From the NCBI GenBank assembly GCA_963922205.1, contig CAWUHX010000141.1, positions 620,001-684,000 of the forward strand: a stretch of DNA of 64,000 bases, read 5' to 3'. Below, one piece after another: positions 41,020-54,232 of this stretch; within the stretch, counting starts at the first letter, position 1; each line of letters opens with the position of its first letter. Origin of the DNA: Romanomermis culicivorax (taxonomy: Eukaryota > Nematoda > Enoplea > Mermithida > Mermithidae). The notes under the pieces are model-generated. The model saw nothing but the letters and a program-made list of their open reading frames with translations, was not told where the DNA came from and searched no databases. Both the position numbers and the translations under genes were made by a program.

Positions 41020-42320
41020 TGTCACACTAGAGACTTTAGCTTAAAATTCAAATTTCTGAATACAAACTTCAAACTTCAAATTACAACTTTTGGTAGTCAA
41101 ATGTCAATAGTTGAACTTAAAACTTCCAAATTGCAACTTGAGCCCCAACTTTTAAACTTAAAAATCCAAAATTCAAGATTCAGACTTCAAAATTCAGACT
41201 TAAAAGTTCAGACTCGAAAATTCCGAATTAAGAATTCACTCTAAATTACAAACTTCGGATTTTAAATCTAAAAATACAAGTTCCAAACCTCACAATACGT
41301 ATTCCCAACATCTTAATACATATTCCAAACTTAACAATACAAATTCCAGTCTTGAAACTATGAACTTCAAAGTTCAGAGTGCAGACTTCAAACTACAAAC
41401 TCATTATTTCAACATTCAATTTTCAGTGTTCAAATTTCTAACTCCAAATCTTCACTAGGAATTCCAAACTTGAAAATCCCAAATAACCTTATACTTCAAA
41501 CTATAAATTTAAAAATTTAAAAACAAACTTCAAACTTCGGACTCCAAACTGCAAGCTACTAACCTTACAATTTGAATACCAACCTACAAACTCCAATCTT
41601 CAAAGTTCAGAATTCTAACTGCAAAGTAGAAACTTCGAATATAACATTTCGAATTCCAGTTTCAAGGTTTCAAATATGGAAGATAAAATGTCAAACTTCA
41701 AATGCTAAACTTCAAAATTCAGAAAACAAACTTCAAAATTCAGAATAAAAACTTCAAAATTCAGAATAAAAACTTCAAAAGTCATAATACAAACTTCAAA
41801 AATCTGAATACAAACTTAAAAATTCAGAATATAAACTTAAAACTTAAAATTTAAAAATTTAAAACTTGAAGTTTAAGGATTCAAATACAAAACTTCGAAT
41901 TTGAAAGTTAGACATTCCAACTTCAAGTTTAAAGATTCAAATACAAAACTTCGTATTTGAAACTTAGACATTCCAACTTCAAACTTCTAATTTTTAACTT
42001 TTAATTTTTAACTTGTAACTTTTAACTTGTAACTTCTAACTTTTAACTTCTAACTTTTAACTTTTAACTTCTAACTTTTAACTTCTAACTTTTAACTTGT
42101 AACTTGTAACTTCTAACTTGTAACTTCTAACTTTGAACTTCTAACTTTAAACTTCTAACTTTTAATTTCTAACTTTTAACTACTAACTTTTAACATCTAA
42201 CTTCTAACTGCAAGCTGCAAACTTAGAACATCAAACTTTAATCTTCAAACATCAAACTTTAAACCTTAAACTTCAAACTTCAATATCAAAAATTTGAACT
42301 TCAACACTCCAATTTCCAAC
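41020..42320. repeat. AACTTCAAA/AACTTCTAACTTTT simple-repeat tract
   Basis: Degenerate CAAACTTCAAAATTCAGA units pass into a purer AACTTTTAACTTCT array at 41985-42210. The pyrimidine/purine skew is strong. Confidence 0.9.
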
Positions 42321-43311
42321 TGCAAAACAAAGTGTGTGATAGAGTATTAGACTAGCCATAGAAACACCATGTAGTACAAAAGAGAAGAATGAAAGACACA
42401 TATCTATTCACTTACAAATAAATGTAACTATGAAGTTATGTCAGGAATTTTATTTTCAACTATGACATTAGCTACAGTATTGAATTCATGCACAAAATAA
42501 GCAGAGTAAGTTTCAATTTTCTGAAGTATATTTTTCGGATATCCACATGAACATGAAATTTTGAAGATGTATACCTGACTGATTGTACTTCACATTTGAA
42601 TCCTGTTGCTCTATAGTTCCGGGTACACTAATGTATGTCGAATTCGCATCATTAACATCGATGTTTGTCAAATTTGCATCAAATTCTGACAAGAATAGAA
42701 GCGATATTTGTGAACTAAAAAACCACACAAGTAATTTCACCTGAAGTTTTGACAAAATCGGCCAAAGAAGTCAATAAAAAAATGTAACCAAAGATTTTTA
42801 TGACCCTAACACTCATTCTCTATGCCATACACCCTGAAAAAGTGTGCACATAAAATAATATCAAGAATTGCCCATTTTATCCACTGCTTGTTGAATCACT
42901 CTGTTTGCTTTATAGGTTTAAAAACGTCATCAGATAAATCATTTTGCGATTATCTGATTTTAGAAAGATACATTTATTGACGAATTTTGAACATGTATTT
43001 GTATAAAAAAAATGTATTCTCGCAGTGATTGGTCAGTCACAGAAACAACAATATTCCAGGAAATCAAAGTTTACATCATTATATGAAGTTTGCATTCGAC
43101 CCTCTTGTCGGGGATGGACATAGTCTTTCTCAAGATTGCGCAAATTAGCCAAAGTCGATGCAAATCGTGTCGATGCCGATTTGCACAGATGACGCGCATA
43201 CAAGGCCTGTGCCTCTATGTTTTTGGTCATTCATTGTGTTTGTTTGTTTTTATACAGAAGAAAATCGGCGGCCAGACCGGCCATATTTTATATTATATTG
43301 ATTTTATATTT
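42321..43311. other. No gene seen
   Basis: Contains the inverted pair CGATTTGCATCGACT/GTCGATGCAAATCG near 43145-43185. No coding evidence. Confidence 0.4.
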
Positions 43312-43319
43312 GTGGAGAG
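43312..43319. other. Target-site duplication GTGGAGAG, left
   Basis: Identical to 44980-44987; 8 bp fits hAT superfamily insertion. Confidence 0.8.
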
Positions 43320-44979
43320 CAGGGACGGGACGGACCCGGATTTTTTGTGCAATTGGACTCGGACTTCAAATTTCAGCTTACTTGGACTCGGACTTTCAGC
43401 TGCGAGTCCGATCGGACTCGGACTCGGACCCTATGTCTTATATCTACAGAGGCAAAAACTTAAACTGAGCTAGCCATACATGCACAAAATTCGATACACC
43501 TCACTTTCACTGTGTAAAATAAATCTGTATTCATGCCTGGACATTGAGTATTTTATTTGGACAAGTATTTTACTATAGTCGCTGCTCACTAGGTATACAT
43601 GAGTGGTGTTATCATCTTGCTCGTAAGCTTTATATATATTTTATTGTATGTTGTTACTGCTGTTTTCTGATTAATAATATGTGGCTTTTTTGTGGCCTTC
43701 CATATTGCCTTATTTGTTTTTTTTATTTTTCAATGAGAACTCTATCGAAATCTCTTAATGAAAGATTCATACTCTTGACCCAAAATTCTCAGAAAGAACA
43801 GAATTTTCGAATTTATCGGAGGAATTATTCTGATTTATCAAGCAAAAAAGTTAAAAAATTCGCAATTCCAGGCAGAAAATTCTCAAAAAACAGCATAATT
43901 TTCGAATTTTCCGGATTTCTAACCAAAAAATTCACAATTTTTCTGATGAAAAATTCGAATTTTTCACGCAAAATTGTTATAAAACACCAGAATTTTCGAC
44001 CAAAATTCTGATTTTTAGGAAAAATTTGCAATTTTTGGTAGAAAAAAAAATAATTTTTTTTATTTTTTCACTAAAAATTCGAGTTTAGACGCCAAATTCT
44101 CAGAAAATAGCAGAATTTTCAATGAAATTCAAATTTTTTGAAAATAAGTGAAAAATGATCAGAATTCGAAATATTTTGCGAAGATTTTTTGACGTCAAAA
44201 TTCACATTTTTGATTGAAAATCATTGCAAATTCTAATCTACATTGAAAAATTTAATATTCATCTGAAAAATTCGAATTTCGACGTGTAAACTTCAAATCG
44301 TATTATTTTAATTTGATCAGGTGTCTGTTGTATTTGTAAATCTGACCGTGGCTTTGGATGAAGGCAGGCAGGAGTTGGGTCCAGGGATCGTCCTTAATGC
44401 ACGTGTTTCCAACACCCACCCTTACCCAATAGACTACTTCTTATAAGCACTTAAACCCACAGTAGAATAACCCAAATTAGAAAACCTTCGGTCCCCTAAT
44501 TTGAATTCCCAAAAAGCTTAAATCGAAAGAGGAGACTTCTCTCCTGATAATTTTACCTATGAAAAAATAGCACACTTACATACACAAAGAAATACATGGG
44601 CAGAATATAAATGAAAGAATCCCACGTGCTGACAAAATACTAATGACAACACACAAAAAACTACTGAATGCACACATACCAGAACTAAACTACAGTAAGA
44701 CGCCCTCTGATGGTCGGGGTCGCTCACTCCAATTCAAACCCGCATGCACCTCCAAAAGATTGAGGAAATATTATGAAACTTGGCGGAAACACACTACACC
44801 ATGTCGGAATTATATTTTACATATAAAAGTTGGACTCAGACTCTGACTCGGACTTGAAATTTTTTACAGGTGGGACTCAGACTTAAAATTTTTGGCAGGT
44901 TGGACTCGTACTCGGACTTGAAAAAATGCTTGGATACCCGAGGTCTCAGACTCCAACTCGAATACCTGTCCCATCCCTA
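43320..44979. mobile_element. Non-autonomous hAT-like transposon, 1,660 bp
   Basis: Ends CAGGGACGGGAC and, inverted, TAGGGATGGGAC, flanked by the 8-bp duplication GTGGAGAG. Subterminal regions are full of GGACTCGGACT in both orientations. The interior has GAATTTTC/AAAATTC-rich sequence and a segment (44350-44830) shared with 53490-54010. No transposase. Confidence 0.8.
44350..44830. repeat. Interspersed repeat family R, copy 1
   Basis: Diverged match to 53490-54010: CGTCCTTAATGCA, TTTCCAACACCCAC, CTTACCC and a segment with CTACAGTAARACG...GATGGTC...GTCGCTC. Non-coding in both copies. Confidence 0.7.
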
Positions 44980-44987
44980 GTGGAGAG
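44980..44987. other. Target-site duplication GTGGAGAG, right
   Basis: See 43312-43319. Confidence 0.8.
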
Positions 44988-45759
44988 CCTTTGCAAAAAT
45001 TTAATGTCCTCCACCTGGAAAATTATTGATATTCCTGCAGTGGAGGGAACACAGGTCAGGACCTGGATTTTTTGAGTACCACCCTGCATGCATGTCGACA
45101 TTTACAACTCAATTCTCAGTCTAACTTGTTGCTATTTTCCATTGATTGGAAGTTGTTTGAGCATAGAAAATTATCAGATCATCTGCAGTTCTTCAGAATG
45201 AATGCAATTGATCATTTGTTGAGATTGGGATTGACTGAACTGTTGGGCACTACTTCTACCTAAGGTTTCAACCTGATTAGATGATTTAGCAAGTAGCTGA
45301 TTATCATTCTCTTTATTATTCCTAAAGTAAGTCCCATTTAAACACTCACTCCAGTCGTTTGAATAATGCATATGTTGACAGTCGCAACACATGTCACTTC
45401 AACTACGATTTTGCTAAGTCTGTTCCAGGGTGCCAATGACGTTTTCAGAGCAGCTATTTGATGTCAGTGATGGGTCATTAAAAAAATCAATAATCATTAT
45501 GAAGCACAAAAACCTGTTCAATATTGTAACATTGTGAAATAACGCTGACATACAAGTGTAGAGAATAATTGATTCTGGATATGCAAAAGGTTTTCTGAAA
45601 ACTCAATCTAATCAATAGACATCCTTATCTGAAAAATTTTAATTTTACTGACGTTTTATGCATTGATTTTTATTCCATCAAGCATAAAAACTGTCAAACA
45701 GAATTTCACAAAAAATATCTAGGACATATAGATTGACATTTTATAAGGACAAGTCACGC
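44988..45759. other. No gene seen
   Basis: Unremarkable AT-rich sequence. Confidence 0.45.
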
Positions 45760-47720
45760 CCATAGATGGCTGACTACAACCTGTATTAAGGATGCTGTGT
45801 GTGGTAGCTGCAAGGTCCACAGTTCTAGTTCCAGACTGTGCTCAACTTTTACTGAAGACACATGTTGGGGATGTACCTAGGGTAGCAGTCATCCAACCTC
45901 TATGCAAAATTGTTGAAATGGGCAGAGCCGCAATTCGATCAAGAAAAGGATGATTTATTCTACAATGTACTTTTATAGGTCTTGTGCGCATTTCATCCAT
46001 GAACATTTATATTTGTTTTACTTCCATCTAATGAACCGAGTGTCAACAGCTGAGGCCTTATTTGAATAAAAATATATTATTATGTATTTATTAGTCCAAT
46101 TATTTATTATTCTATCTCTTGCATTAAGTGGAGGAGGGCGCCAATCACCAGGTCAATTAACACAGTAGGACACAGCCTACCTGGACATTGTTGTGGTAGG
46201 CTCCTAGTATTTTTTGTTGACCTGCAGGAAGCATTTGGGGCAACCCAGATTGGATTTCAATTGCAAGCATTGGTTATTCCAGTTACTAATCAGTGACTAA
46301 TGGTTGTGCTTAGTTCTGCTAGAAAACTGTTGCAATAAATAACGACTTTCCCCCTTTGCTCAGTTGGCTCAGTTGGTAAGAGCATGTAGAGATTAGGCAT
46401 AAGGTCCCAGGTTCAAGTCCCAGACCGAGCCTAGCTTTTACTGATGCTCGGAGTAGCTGGAACAGGTTGCCTCAACACACATGCTGTAGAAACAGGTTGT
46501 TCCAATTCTGGCAATCCTTGATGATCCAACAAACTCGATAGTGGAGGGATATTGATATTGGCCACACGAGACACATCAACTATGACTTGTCCCAAATGGG
46601 GATTGCCATTCTCGATGCTCAGATGGCTAGAGCATGTGGATAAGTAACTACCAAGTCCTGGATTCATGTATGGGAGCAAGGCCAAGTTTTACTGAAGACC
46701 CGAGCAATGGAAACAGGTTTCCTTGATATTGATGACCCTAAACAGTCCATTAAACTCTGCAGTGGACGTATATTGAGAGTAGCCACATGAGAAACCTCAA
46801 CCTTAATCTGACACCGGTTCAGAGTGCTTTTTCTGTTGATCAGTTGGCTCAGTTAGTTACAGAGTCTGCATGGTAAGGGCAAGATTCTGGATTCAAGTCC
46901 TGGTACAAGCCTAGCTTTTACTGAAGACCCTGATGTGTTTGCATGTGCACATCATGCTGGTGCATGTGCATGTGTTTTTGGGCATGTAAATTTTGCCCAC
47001 ATATTTGCATGTATTTTTTTTGTGCCCACCACCGGCTATGTGAATTTAGGTGAGCATCATTTTCTGTGTATAAATAGTTGAGCTTTTGGCTAACTATTCA
47101 TTTGTCTTGTTCACCTTTCTTTTCGTCCTTATTTATCATCATTAATATTTATGAATAAATTATGCAAATTGGCCAGCATAATGGATACCTCATCCACTAC
47201 ACTGTATGTGTTGGCTGCCAGCAGAAGATAAACCTACTGAACCACACAACAGACGCATGCAATGGGAACAAGTTGCCTCAACACTGGTGACCCTTGACCA
47301 TCCATCAAACTCGGAAATGGAGGGATGTTGAGACTTGCCACAGCAGACACTTGCAATACTATTGGTTTCAAATTGTTAATTACTTTTCTGTTGCTCAATT
47401 GGCTCGGTTGGTTAAAGCATGTGGATGGTAACTGCAAGGTAATGAATTCATGTTCTGAAGCAAGAATGATTTTCACTGATTAAGACTAACTTCTACTGAA
47501 GTCCTGAGCAATGTGAACAGATCACCTAAACACGACTCTTGATGGTCCATCAAACTATATGGTGGAGGACGATGCAGTTGACCCCAGCAGTTACTTCTGT
47601 GTTGGTTCATACTGCAGATGGTAGCTGTAATGTTATGGGTTCAAGTCCCAGACCAAGCCTAGCTTTCATTGAAGCCCCAAGCAACAGGAGTACTTCAGCT
47701 CAATATGTGAAATGTTTTTA
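45760..47720 (+). repeat. Cluster of tRNA-derived SINE units
   Basis: At least five diverged units on the plus strand carry a tRNA-like head (best at 46350-46430: GCTCAGTTGGCTCAGTTGGT ... CCAGGTTCAAGTCCCAGACC) followed by a common body, CTAGCTTTTACTGAAGACCC, GGAAACAGGTTGCCTCAACA and ATCAAACTCG plus GTGGAGGGAT. Further heads begin near 45815, 46615, 46835, 47390 and 47590. The units run head to tail with partial bodies. Confidence 0.75.
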
Positions 47721-48011
47721 GTTAGTCACTTTGTTTCTGTCAATTTTTGCAATCAGGAAGTCAGCATACAAACAACGATGGGCCTTGGATAAGTGCAGAT
47801 GATCAAAATGCCACTCATTTGAAAAAAATGTAGTCCAAAAATACAAAATGGTTGCTTATCATTTTAAAATTCTGCTTTTAGGTTTTGACCTTGCAATATT
47901 GCAGCCACTTAAAGCATCCCATTGATATATGTCTCATTGCTTTTCATATTTTTGTACTTTAAACGAAAAATTTCTGCCATGTACAAACATTTTTATGTAG
48001 CCTAGGCTGAG
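47721..48011. other. No gene seen
   Basis: Nothing recognisable. Confidence 0.4.
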
Positions 48012-48019
48012 GCATAGGT
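48012..48019. other. Target-site duplication GCATAGGT, left
   Basis: Identical to 49085-49092. Confidence 0.88.
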
Positions 48020-49084
48020 CAGTGTTGCCAGATGGAATTATTAAAAACCCGTCATTTTTTTCGAAAAAAACCGAAAATCCCGTCACATCCCGTCACATAA
48101 ATTTTGAAACCCGTCACAAACCCCGTCAACGAAATTATAAAAAAAACTAATACATAATCGATACAAACGTGAGAAATAAAATGGAAAAGCGTATATTCAA
48201 CAACTTTATTCAATAAATTCCTAAAAAAAATCCATAAAAAATTTGGGCAGAGCCTCCGGCCGACCTTCTCGTTTTTGAAGTATTACTTTAAATTTCTATA
48301 GAATTAATTAAAATTTTGGGCTGAACAATCAATTAAGTGCATGTTAAAAAAGCAAAAACCCAAAAAAAACCCAAAAGTTTACGATTTGTCAGCCCCTGCT
48401 AGAAATGCATACCCTTAGATAACAAAAAAAACCAATAATTAACCAATAAATGCAGCATAAATTGGTTCGAAACGGCATCATCAACATATATTCACGGCTC
48501 ACGGGTTCTGATTTATTTTTTAAAGTATGGAATGTACCCATGGTTTCTTTTTTGTGCACAATGCATATTTTTTCAGGTCCTTGCACAAATTTTTTGCATC
48601 TAAATGTGCAATTGTATATACTTATAACGTTACGTGCACAAATTTAAGTGGGTGTGCACAGCCGGTGAACAAAAAACGACCAAAATTCGTGCATAAAAAA
48701 GAAACACTGAATGTACCTAAACCTACCTTACCAATTACACTTTCACTTTAAAGCATAGTTTTTACTTGCAATCTTAAATATAATCACATTTCCAACTTCG
48801 CCAAAAAATCGATAATAAAAAAACACCAAAAATAAAAATAAATAAACAGTATACTATGCAACACATCGTAAACCAAGCCAACCCAAATGTATGGAAATAT
48901 CTCAATCCATCAAAAACTCATTCCCGTCACACAACCCGTCAATATCGTCAGATTCCCATCAATTCCGTCACAAATAGTGAAATACCGTCACAAATCCCGT
49001 CATTTTTTCATCCCGTCAAACTTCCTGTCAATTGCCTCGTTTCCCGTCAAAATTGACGGGAACCCGTCACATCTGGCAACACTG
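48020..49084. mobile_element. Non-autonomous hAT-like transposon, 1,065 bp
   Basis: The terminal inverted repeats CAGTGTTGCCAGATG / CATCTGGCAACACTG are perfect over at least 14 bp, and an 8-bp GCATAGGT duplication flanks them. CCCGTCA words crowd both subterminal regions (five or more on each side), typical transposase-binding repeats. No transposase frame. Confidence 0.88.
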
Positions 49085-49092
49085 GCATAGGT
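49085..49092. other. Target-site duplication GCATAGGT, right
   Basis: See 48012-48019. Confidence 0.88.
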
Positions 49093-50034
49093 TTATTTTC
49101 CATCTAGTGTTCTGGCTTAGACTTACCATCTCCCTCCAACATGTATTCTATTCAGACTTGATCAATTCCATTATTTCCTACATGTGGCATGCTGAATTAT
49201 TCCAATGTAGTTCTCACAAATTTCGAAATCTTACTTTGCCTTTGGGCTTTGCGATATTGAAGCTCCTCTTGACAGTTTAATTTGATCTACCTCATTTTAT
49301 ATTCTCTTTAGATTTTGTATTTTCGTATTGTAGAAAATAAGACTGTGGTTGATTGATTATCTACCAAAATGAATTGATTTAGGGAACCAAGAGTCGAAAA
49401 GCAGGCTCTGTTCCGAAGAGTTTTTGACCTGAGGTATCCCTACTTGTGTTAGTGAGTCGAAGTTGGAAGGCGCCGAAATCGGAAATATGCAGAGAATGTC
49501 AAACGAAAATCAAAGCCACCACGGTAAAAGGAAATCATAGGTGGCGCGACAGCGTCAACCTATAATATACTTGGCCCCCAAATTTCATGTCCCCCCCCCT
49601 CTAGAGCCAAAACGGTAAGAGCTAGAACCTTCGGGTTTTTTGCATAATATCGGGCATAGGGGCAAACTATGGGGTGCCTTTTGTCATTTCGCCTCTATCT
49701 GCAAGTGGTGCTCGGTGGGGCCCCAAAAACAGGTAAAAAACGCACTTTTTAAGGCCCCCCAGTTCCACCATGCCCAGCAATCGGTGTGCCATATCCAACC
49801 TCCATACTTCGGCCCAAGCATCTTGGGGGTGTAATCTCAAATGCGAATTTTTCTTTTTTTGAAATATGGCCTCAATTCAATTATATGGTTATCCAAAGTC
49901 CCGGAAAATGCCAAATTCCCCAATTTTATTATATAATACTTATAGGTTCAAAAAAAAATTTTTTGCAGCATAATGCACTACCAATTTTTTTGCAGTTTCA
50001 AATATACCTGTAGCCTTATTGGGATTTTTGGGCT
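49093..50034. other. No gene seen
   Basis: Contains a run of nine cytosines near 49592. No coding supported. Confidence 0.45.
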
Positions 50035-51150
50035 GCAAGGGTTTTCGACTATTGGGAATTTGATGGACACGGTCACTTTACACGAAAAATTATCCCGGGT
50101 GTAAACAAGCGTATTTCCGTGATTTTTCAGTGGAGGGAGTTTTCGACCGCGGGGAATTCAATAGACATCCTCACTTTACACAAAAAAATTATCCAGAGTG
50201 TAAACAAGCGTTCTGCCGTAATTTTCTTGTGGAGGGGATTTTCGACCACGAGGAATTCAATGAATGTGATCACTTTGCACCGAAAATTATCCCGTGTGTA
50301 AACAAACGTATTTTCGTGATTTTTTGCTGGAAGGAATTTTGACCACGGGGAATTTGATGAATGCGATCACTTTACACAAGAACTTATCCCGGTTGTAAAC
50401 AAACGTATTTTCGTGATTTTTTGCTGGAAGGAATTTTGACCACGGGGAATTTGATGAATGCGATCACTTTACACAAGAACTTATCCCGGTTGTAAACAAA
50501 CGTATTTTCGTGATTTTTTGCTGGAAGGGGTTTTCGACCACGAGGAATTTGATGAATGCGATCACTTTACACAAGGACTTATCCCGGTTGTAAACAAACG
50601 TATTTTCGTGATTTTTTGCTGGAAGGGGTTTTCGACCACGGGGAATTTGATGAATGCGATCACTTTACACAAGAACTTATCCCGGTTGTAAACAAACGTA
50701 TTTTCGTGATTTTTTGCTGGAAAGGGGTTTTCGATCACGGAGAGTTTGATGAATGCGATCATCTTACAAAAAAAAAACTATCGCGGGTGTAAACAATCGT
50801 ATTTTCGTGAATTTTATGGAAGGGGTTTTCGACTGCGGGGAATTCAATGGGTGTGTCACTCTACACAAAAAATTATTCCGGATTTAACCAAGCCTGTTTT
50901 CGTGAGTTTTTTGTGAGAGGGGTTTTCGACCACTGGGAATTTAATGAAAGTGATCACTTTACACACTAATTCATATTGAGACAAATGTATTTCTGCGATT
51001 TTTGAGGGAAGATGTTTCTGACCATGGGAAATTCAATGAAAGGAGTCAGTTTACACAAAAAAGGTCATTTGTGTAAACAAAGGTATTTTTGCGATTTTTT
51101 GGGTTGAAGGATTCTAAGCCATGAGGAATTCAATAGATATGGTCAGCTTT
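50035..51150. repeat. 98-bp satellite, about 11 units
   Basis: The unit contains GGGGTTTTCGACCACGGGGA, ATTTGATGAATGCGATCACT and TTACACAAGAACTTATCCCGG followed by TGTAAACAAACGTATTTTCG. Central units (50340-50760) are nearly identical and the edges decay. The length is not a multiple of three, so the open frames here are incidental. Confidence 0.92.
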
Positions 51151-51336
51151 CAGTATCTTTACAACGTTTTTTAAGTACTATGCGGTTTACACATCCTTTA
51201 CTTTTGCCGGAGGTGAGAATTTGTTGCTTGAAGTTTTTTTTTATTGTTTTTTTGAAGTGCAGATGACCAAATTTAAAACTTCAATGTGATTCTATGAAAG
51301 TTTTCGTGCATGGTTGAGGCCCACTAAAAAGAGGTG

Positions 51337-52971
51337 AACTAGTTTATTAGAAAATGCCCCGATGGGGCAGAAAAAAGGAGAATATACTTGCTTCGACAGT
51401 TGCCATGGTAGAAAAAGAAGTGGACTAGATTCTTGAGTACTTGGGTCAAAGTTGGAAAAAATTCACTTCCTTTATATTGGATTTTCATTCTTTCTCAAAA
51501 AAATTGTCTATGTCTGTGAAAAAGTATATTCTGCAGCTGAGTGTATCAACACACTTTCCAACCAATGTGCATCTCTGAAATTTTTAGGAGGGTACAGGCG
51601 TGGACGTTGGTGTTTTAGCATTTTGTGAGACAAAATATTCAAAAAAAGTTGACCAAAAAATTTTTTGCATAACAAATTTTCCAGTTTCAAAACCCTTGTG
51701 GAAGTTTATACCCCCATGTTGCCTCTCACACATGTTTGCTTCACACTGTGTTAAATATTTTTACTGAATTTGGTGTCAACAAAAGGAATCAACTGAGGGA
51801 AAGTGGCACATAAAATCACATTCAGCTTTTTTAGAAAAAGAGATACTGCACAAAGTCTTCTAAGAACTAAATCGATTGTGCAAGATACGTTTAATTCACT
51901 CATTTTATATAACATATCCTATAGAACTCACTCTGTAAGTTCTACTGATTACAAGCTATAAACAAATTTATTCTCTTCAATTTAACTATTCAACAAAATA
52001 GCATCATTCACAGTTTTTGGATTTAAACTGAAATTTGCAGAAAGAGCGCTTTTTGTGGGATTGCAAATGGGAAGCAATTTCACCCATCTTTGTCGCTTCG
52101 ATTAGAGTCAGGGAGAACCGGATACGGGATTTGGCGCACACCCCTAATATATGCATGGCTGAATCCCATTTACAGATCGGTGCCCAATGACTGTAACCAA
52201 ATAGCAGTTGCACTAAAGGGGTCTGAGCTCAAGCTCAATCTCGAACAAAAAGGCCACTTGGTTTGATCTCAAGTTCGGTATAATTTGAATGTCATCGAGA
52301 TCATAATGAGCTCAACATCGAGATTATACCCAGCTCGAGCTGTCGAGTTGCACTAAAATTTTCGCATAATTTTCTTATCTCTAAAGCAAATAAATATAAA
52401 AATTTCTGCAATTCCCAAACCCAAACTTAAACCTCAGTTTTAGTTAATCCTGAAGTGAGTATGATTTGTGCATTGGAAGAAAATAATTTGGACATTGTGA
52501 ATAGCTTAAACTCAGGATCATCAATTTAATCCCGATGTTGAGATTATCCTCATGTTGGGTTAGTGCAACGAACCTCAGGTTCCTTTATAGTTCTGAAAAT
52601 GACTATAATGTGCCTCCCTCGCTATTTTTCGGGTAGAGTCAGAGGCAGGAGCTCTGAATCGGTCGGGAGTTAGAATGCTATTGGTTTTACACTTGAAGTC
52701 AGGTGCATATAATTTTCTCGTAGAAAAATTTTACTGTAGTTGATGCCAGTTGAAGGACAAAATGCACGATGCTGCAGAATATACTTTTTCACAGACATAG
52801 ACAATTTTTTTGAGAAAGAATGAAAATCCAATATAAAGGAAGTGAATTTTTTCCAACTTTGACCCAAGTACTCAAGAATCTAGTCCACTTCTTTTTCTAC
52901 CATGGCAACTGTCGAAGCAAGTATATTCTCCTTTTTTCTGCCCCTTCGGGGCATTTTCTAATAAACTAGTT
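51337..52971. mobile_element. Foldback element with 201-bp inverted arms
   Basis: Arms 51337-51537 and 52771-52971 are almost perfect reverse complements, starting AACTAGTTTATTAGAAAATG. The 1.23-kb interior has no transposase. No convincing target duplication was found. Confidence 0.85.
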
Positions 52972-53489
52972 AGACAATAATCCAGCTTGCTGATTCCCAG
53001 ATTTCTCAAGTTGAGTTACAGATACTGAAAATAAGGTGGTGGCTCTACTGATGGAAAGGAAGGTTTGGTGCAACCATTTCAGCACTGACACTTTGACCCC
53101 ACCATTTTGACACCAAACTTTCTTCCCTTTTGTTTAATTTTTTCATCCATTTTGTTTACTTCCTTCCTTTTTTTATTCCATCCCTATATTATATTTTTCT
53201 CAGATTATAATTTGTTTGCCTGATAGTTTTTCTGTATGCATAGTGCATTGCATTCGTTCTTTGTGTACCCTTTCAGTCAACTACCACAACCTCATAAAGT
53301 GACCGGTGAGTAGTATAGAGGGGGGCCTGAGCGTAAAATTGTGCCACTTTATATGCAAAACATAGGCGTTGGAGTTGAAAAAAAATTTGCATCTGTGGGA
53401 CCCATACAAAACATAGCTGGCCTTCTTCCGACTACTATGACATCATTTTTCCAGCTGGCAAGAAGCATGACCTTGTTGTATTTTCAAAA
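52972..53489. other. No gene seen
   Basis: Pyrimidine-rich (CTTCC/TTTT) around 53110-53190; nothing else. Confidence 0.4.
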
Positions 53490-54010
53490 TGGTCGGGGAT
53501 TTAGGAGAGAGGCGGGAGTGGGATTCCAGAATTCGTCCTTAATGCATGTATTTCCAACACCCACACTTACCCGATTAAAACTTAATTAAAAAACTTAAAC
53601 CCGACGATAATTAACCCACAGACTAAGAAAACCAAGTTCCTTAACCTGTTTCCCAATTCAGTGTGGAAAATATAGAAGAGTTTTCTCCGATTTTATCTAA
53701 CTCAAAACACACTTACTCATACAAAGCTTGACTGGGCAAGGAATAATAAAACTCCCTGGTGCTAGGGAAAACACACAATAGACTTGGCCCATGGGGAGGC
53801 GGGTTAATTTACAAAAATATATCAACACTAATAATAAAGAGAGAGCCCAACCCATGCGTCCCGATTTGCACTACAGTAAAACGTCTCTCGATGGTCCACG
53901 TCGCTCGCTCCACTTTGACACTGGGCGCCTCTTTCGAAAAAAGACAAAATAGGAGAGTATTCTACAAATCGGCAGAAATACACTACAACAACCTCACACC
54001 TAGGGTAGTT
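53490..54010. repeat. Interspersed repeat family R, copy 2
   Basis: Diverged match to 44350-44830. Here it is outside a recognisable hAT element. Confidence 0.7.
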
Positions 54011-54185
54011 GCCAAAACTTTGTCCAGCCACATCTCCGTCAAAACTCGAGATAATGTGACATATATGGTGCTTTTCGGAATCAGCTCAATCAGATCTATC
54101 AATGGGCACCCAACACGACCCATTTAGGACAAAAACCTAAATTTAGTGTGGGCTCTACAATTTGTGTTATTTTTTACTATGCATT

Positions 54186-54232
54186 GCTACTGCCGCCACC
54201 ACCGCCGCCGCCGCTGCTGCTGCGCCTGTTGG
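54186..54232 (+). repeat. GCC/GCT trinucleotide microsatellite
   Basis: CTGCCGCCACCACCGCCGCC-type run followed by GCTGCTGCTGC. GC-rich in an AT-rich setting. Confidence 0.9.

Noticed and set aside
50130..50792. Repeated frames reading [17 protein letters not shown]
   Set aside because: They arise from the 98-bp satellite; unit length is not divisible by three, so no single frame is kept.
50035..51150. Regularly spaced repeats considered as a CRISPR-like array
   Set aside because: Whole units are homologous with no unique spacers, in a eukaryotic setting without cas genes.
53759..54127. 122-codon plus-strand frame
   Set aside because: Lies in interspersed repeat family R; not open in the other copy at 44350-44830.
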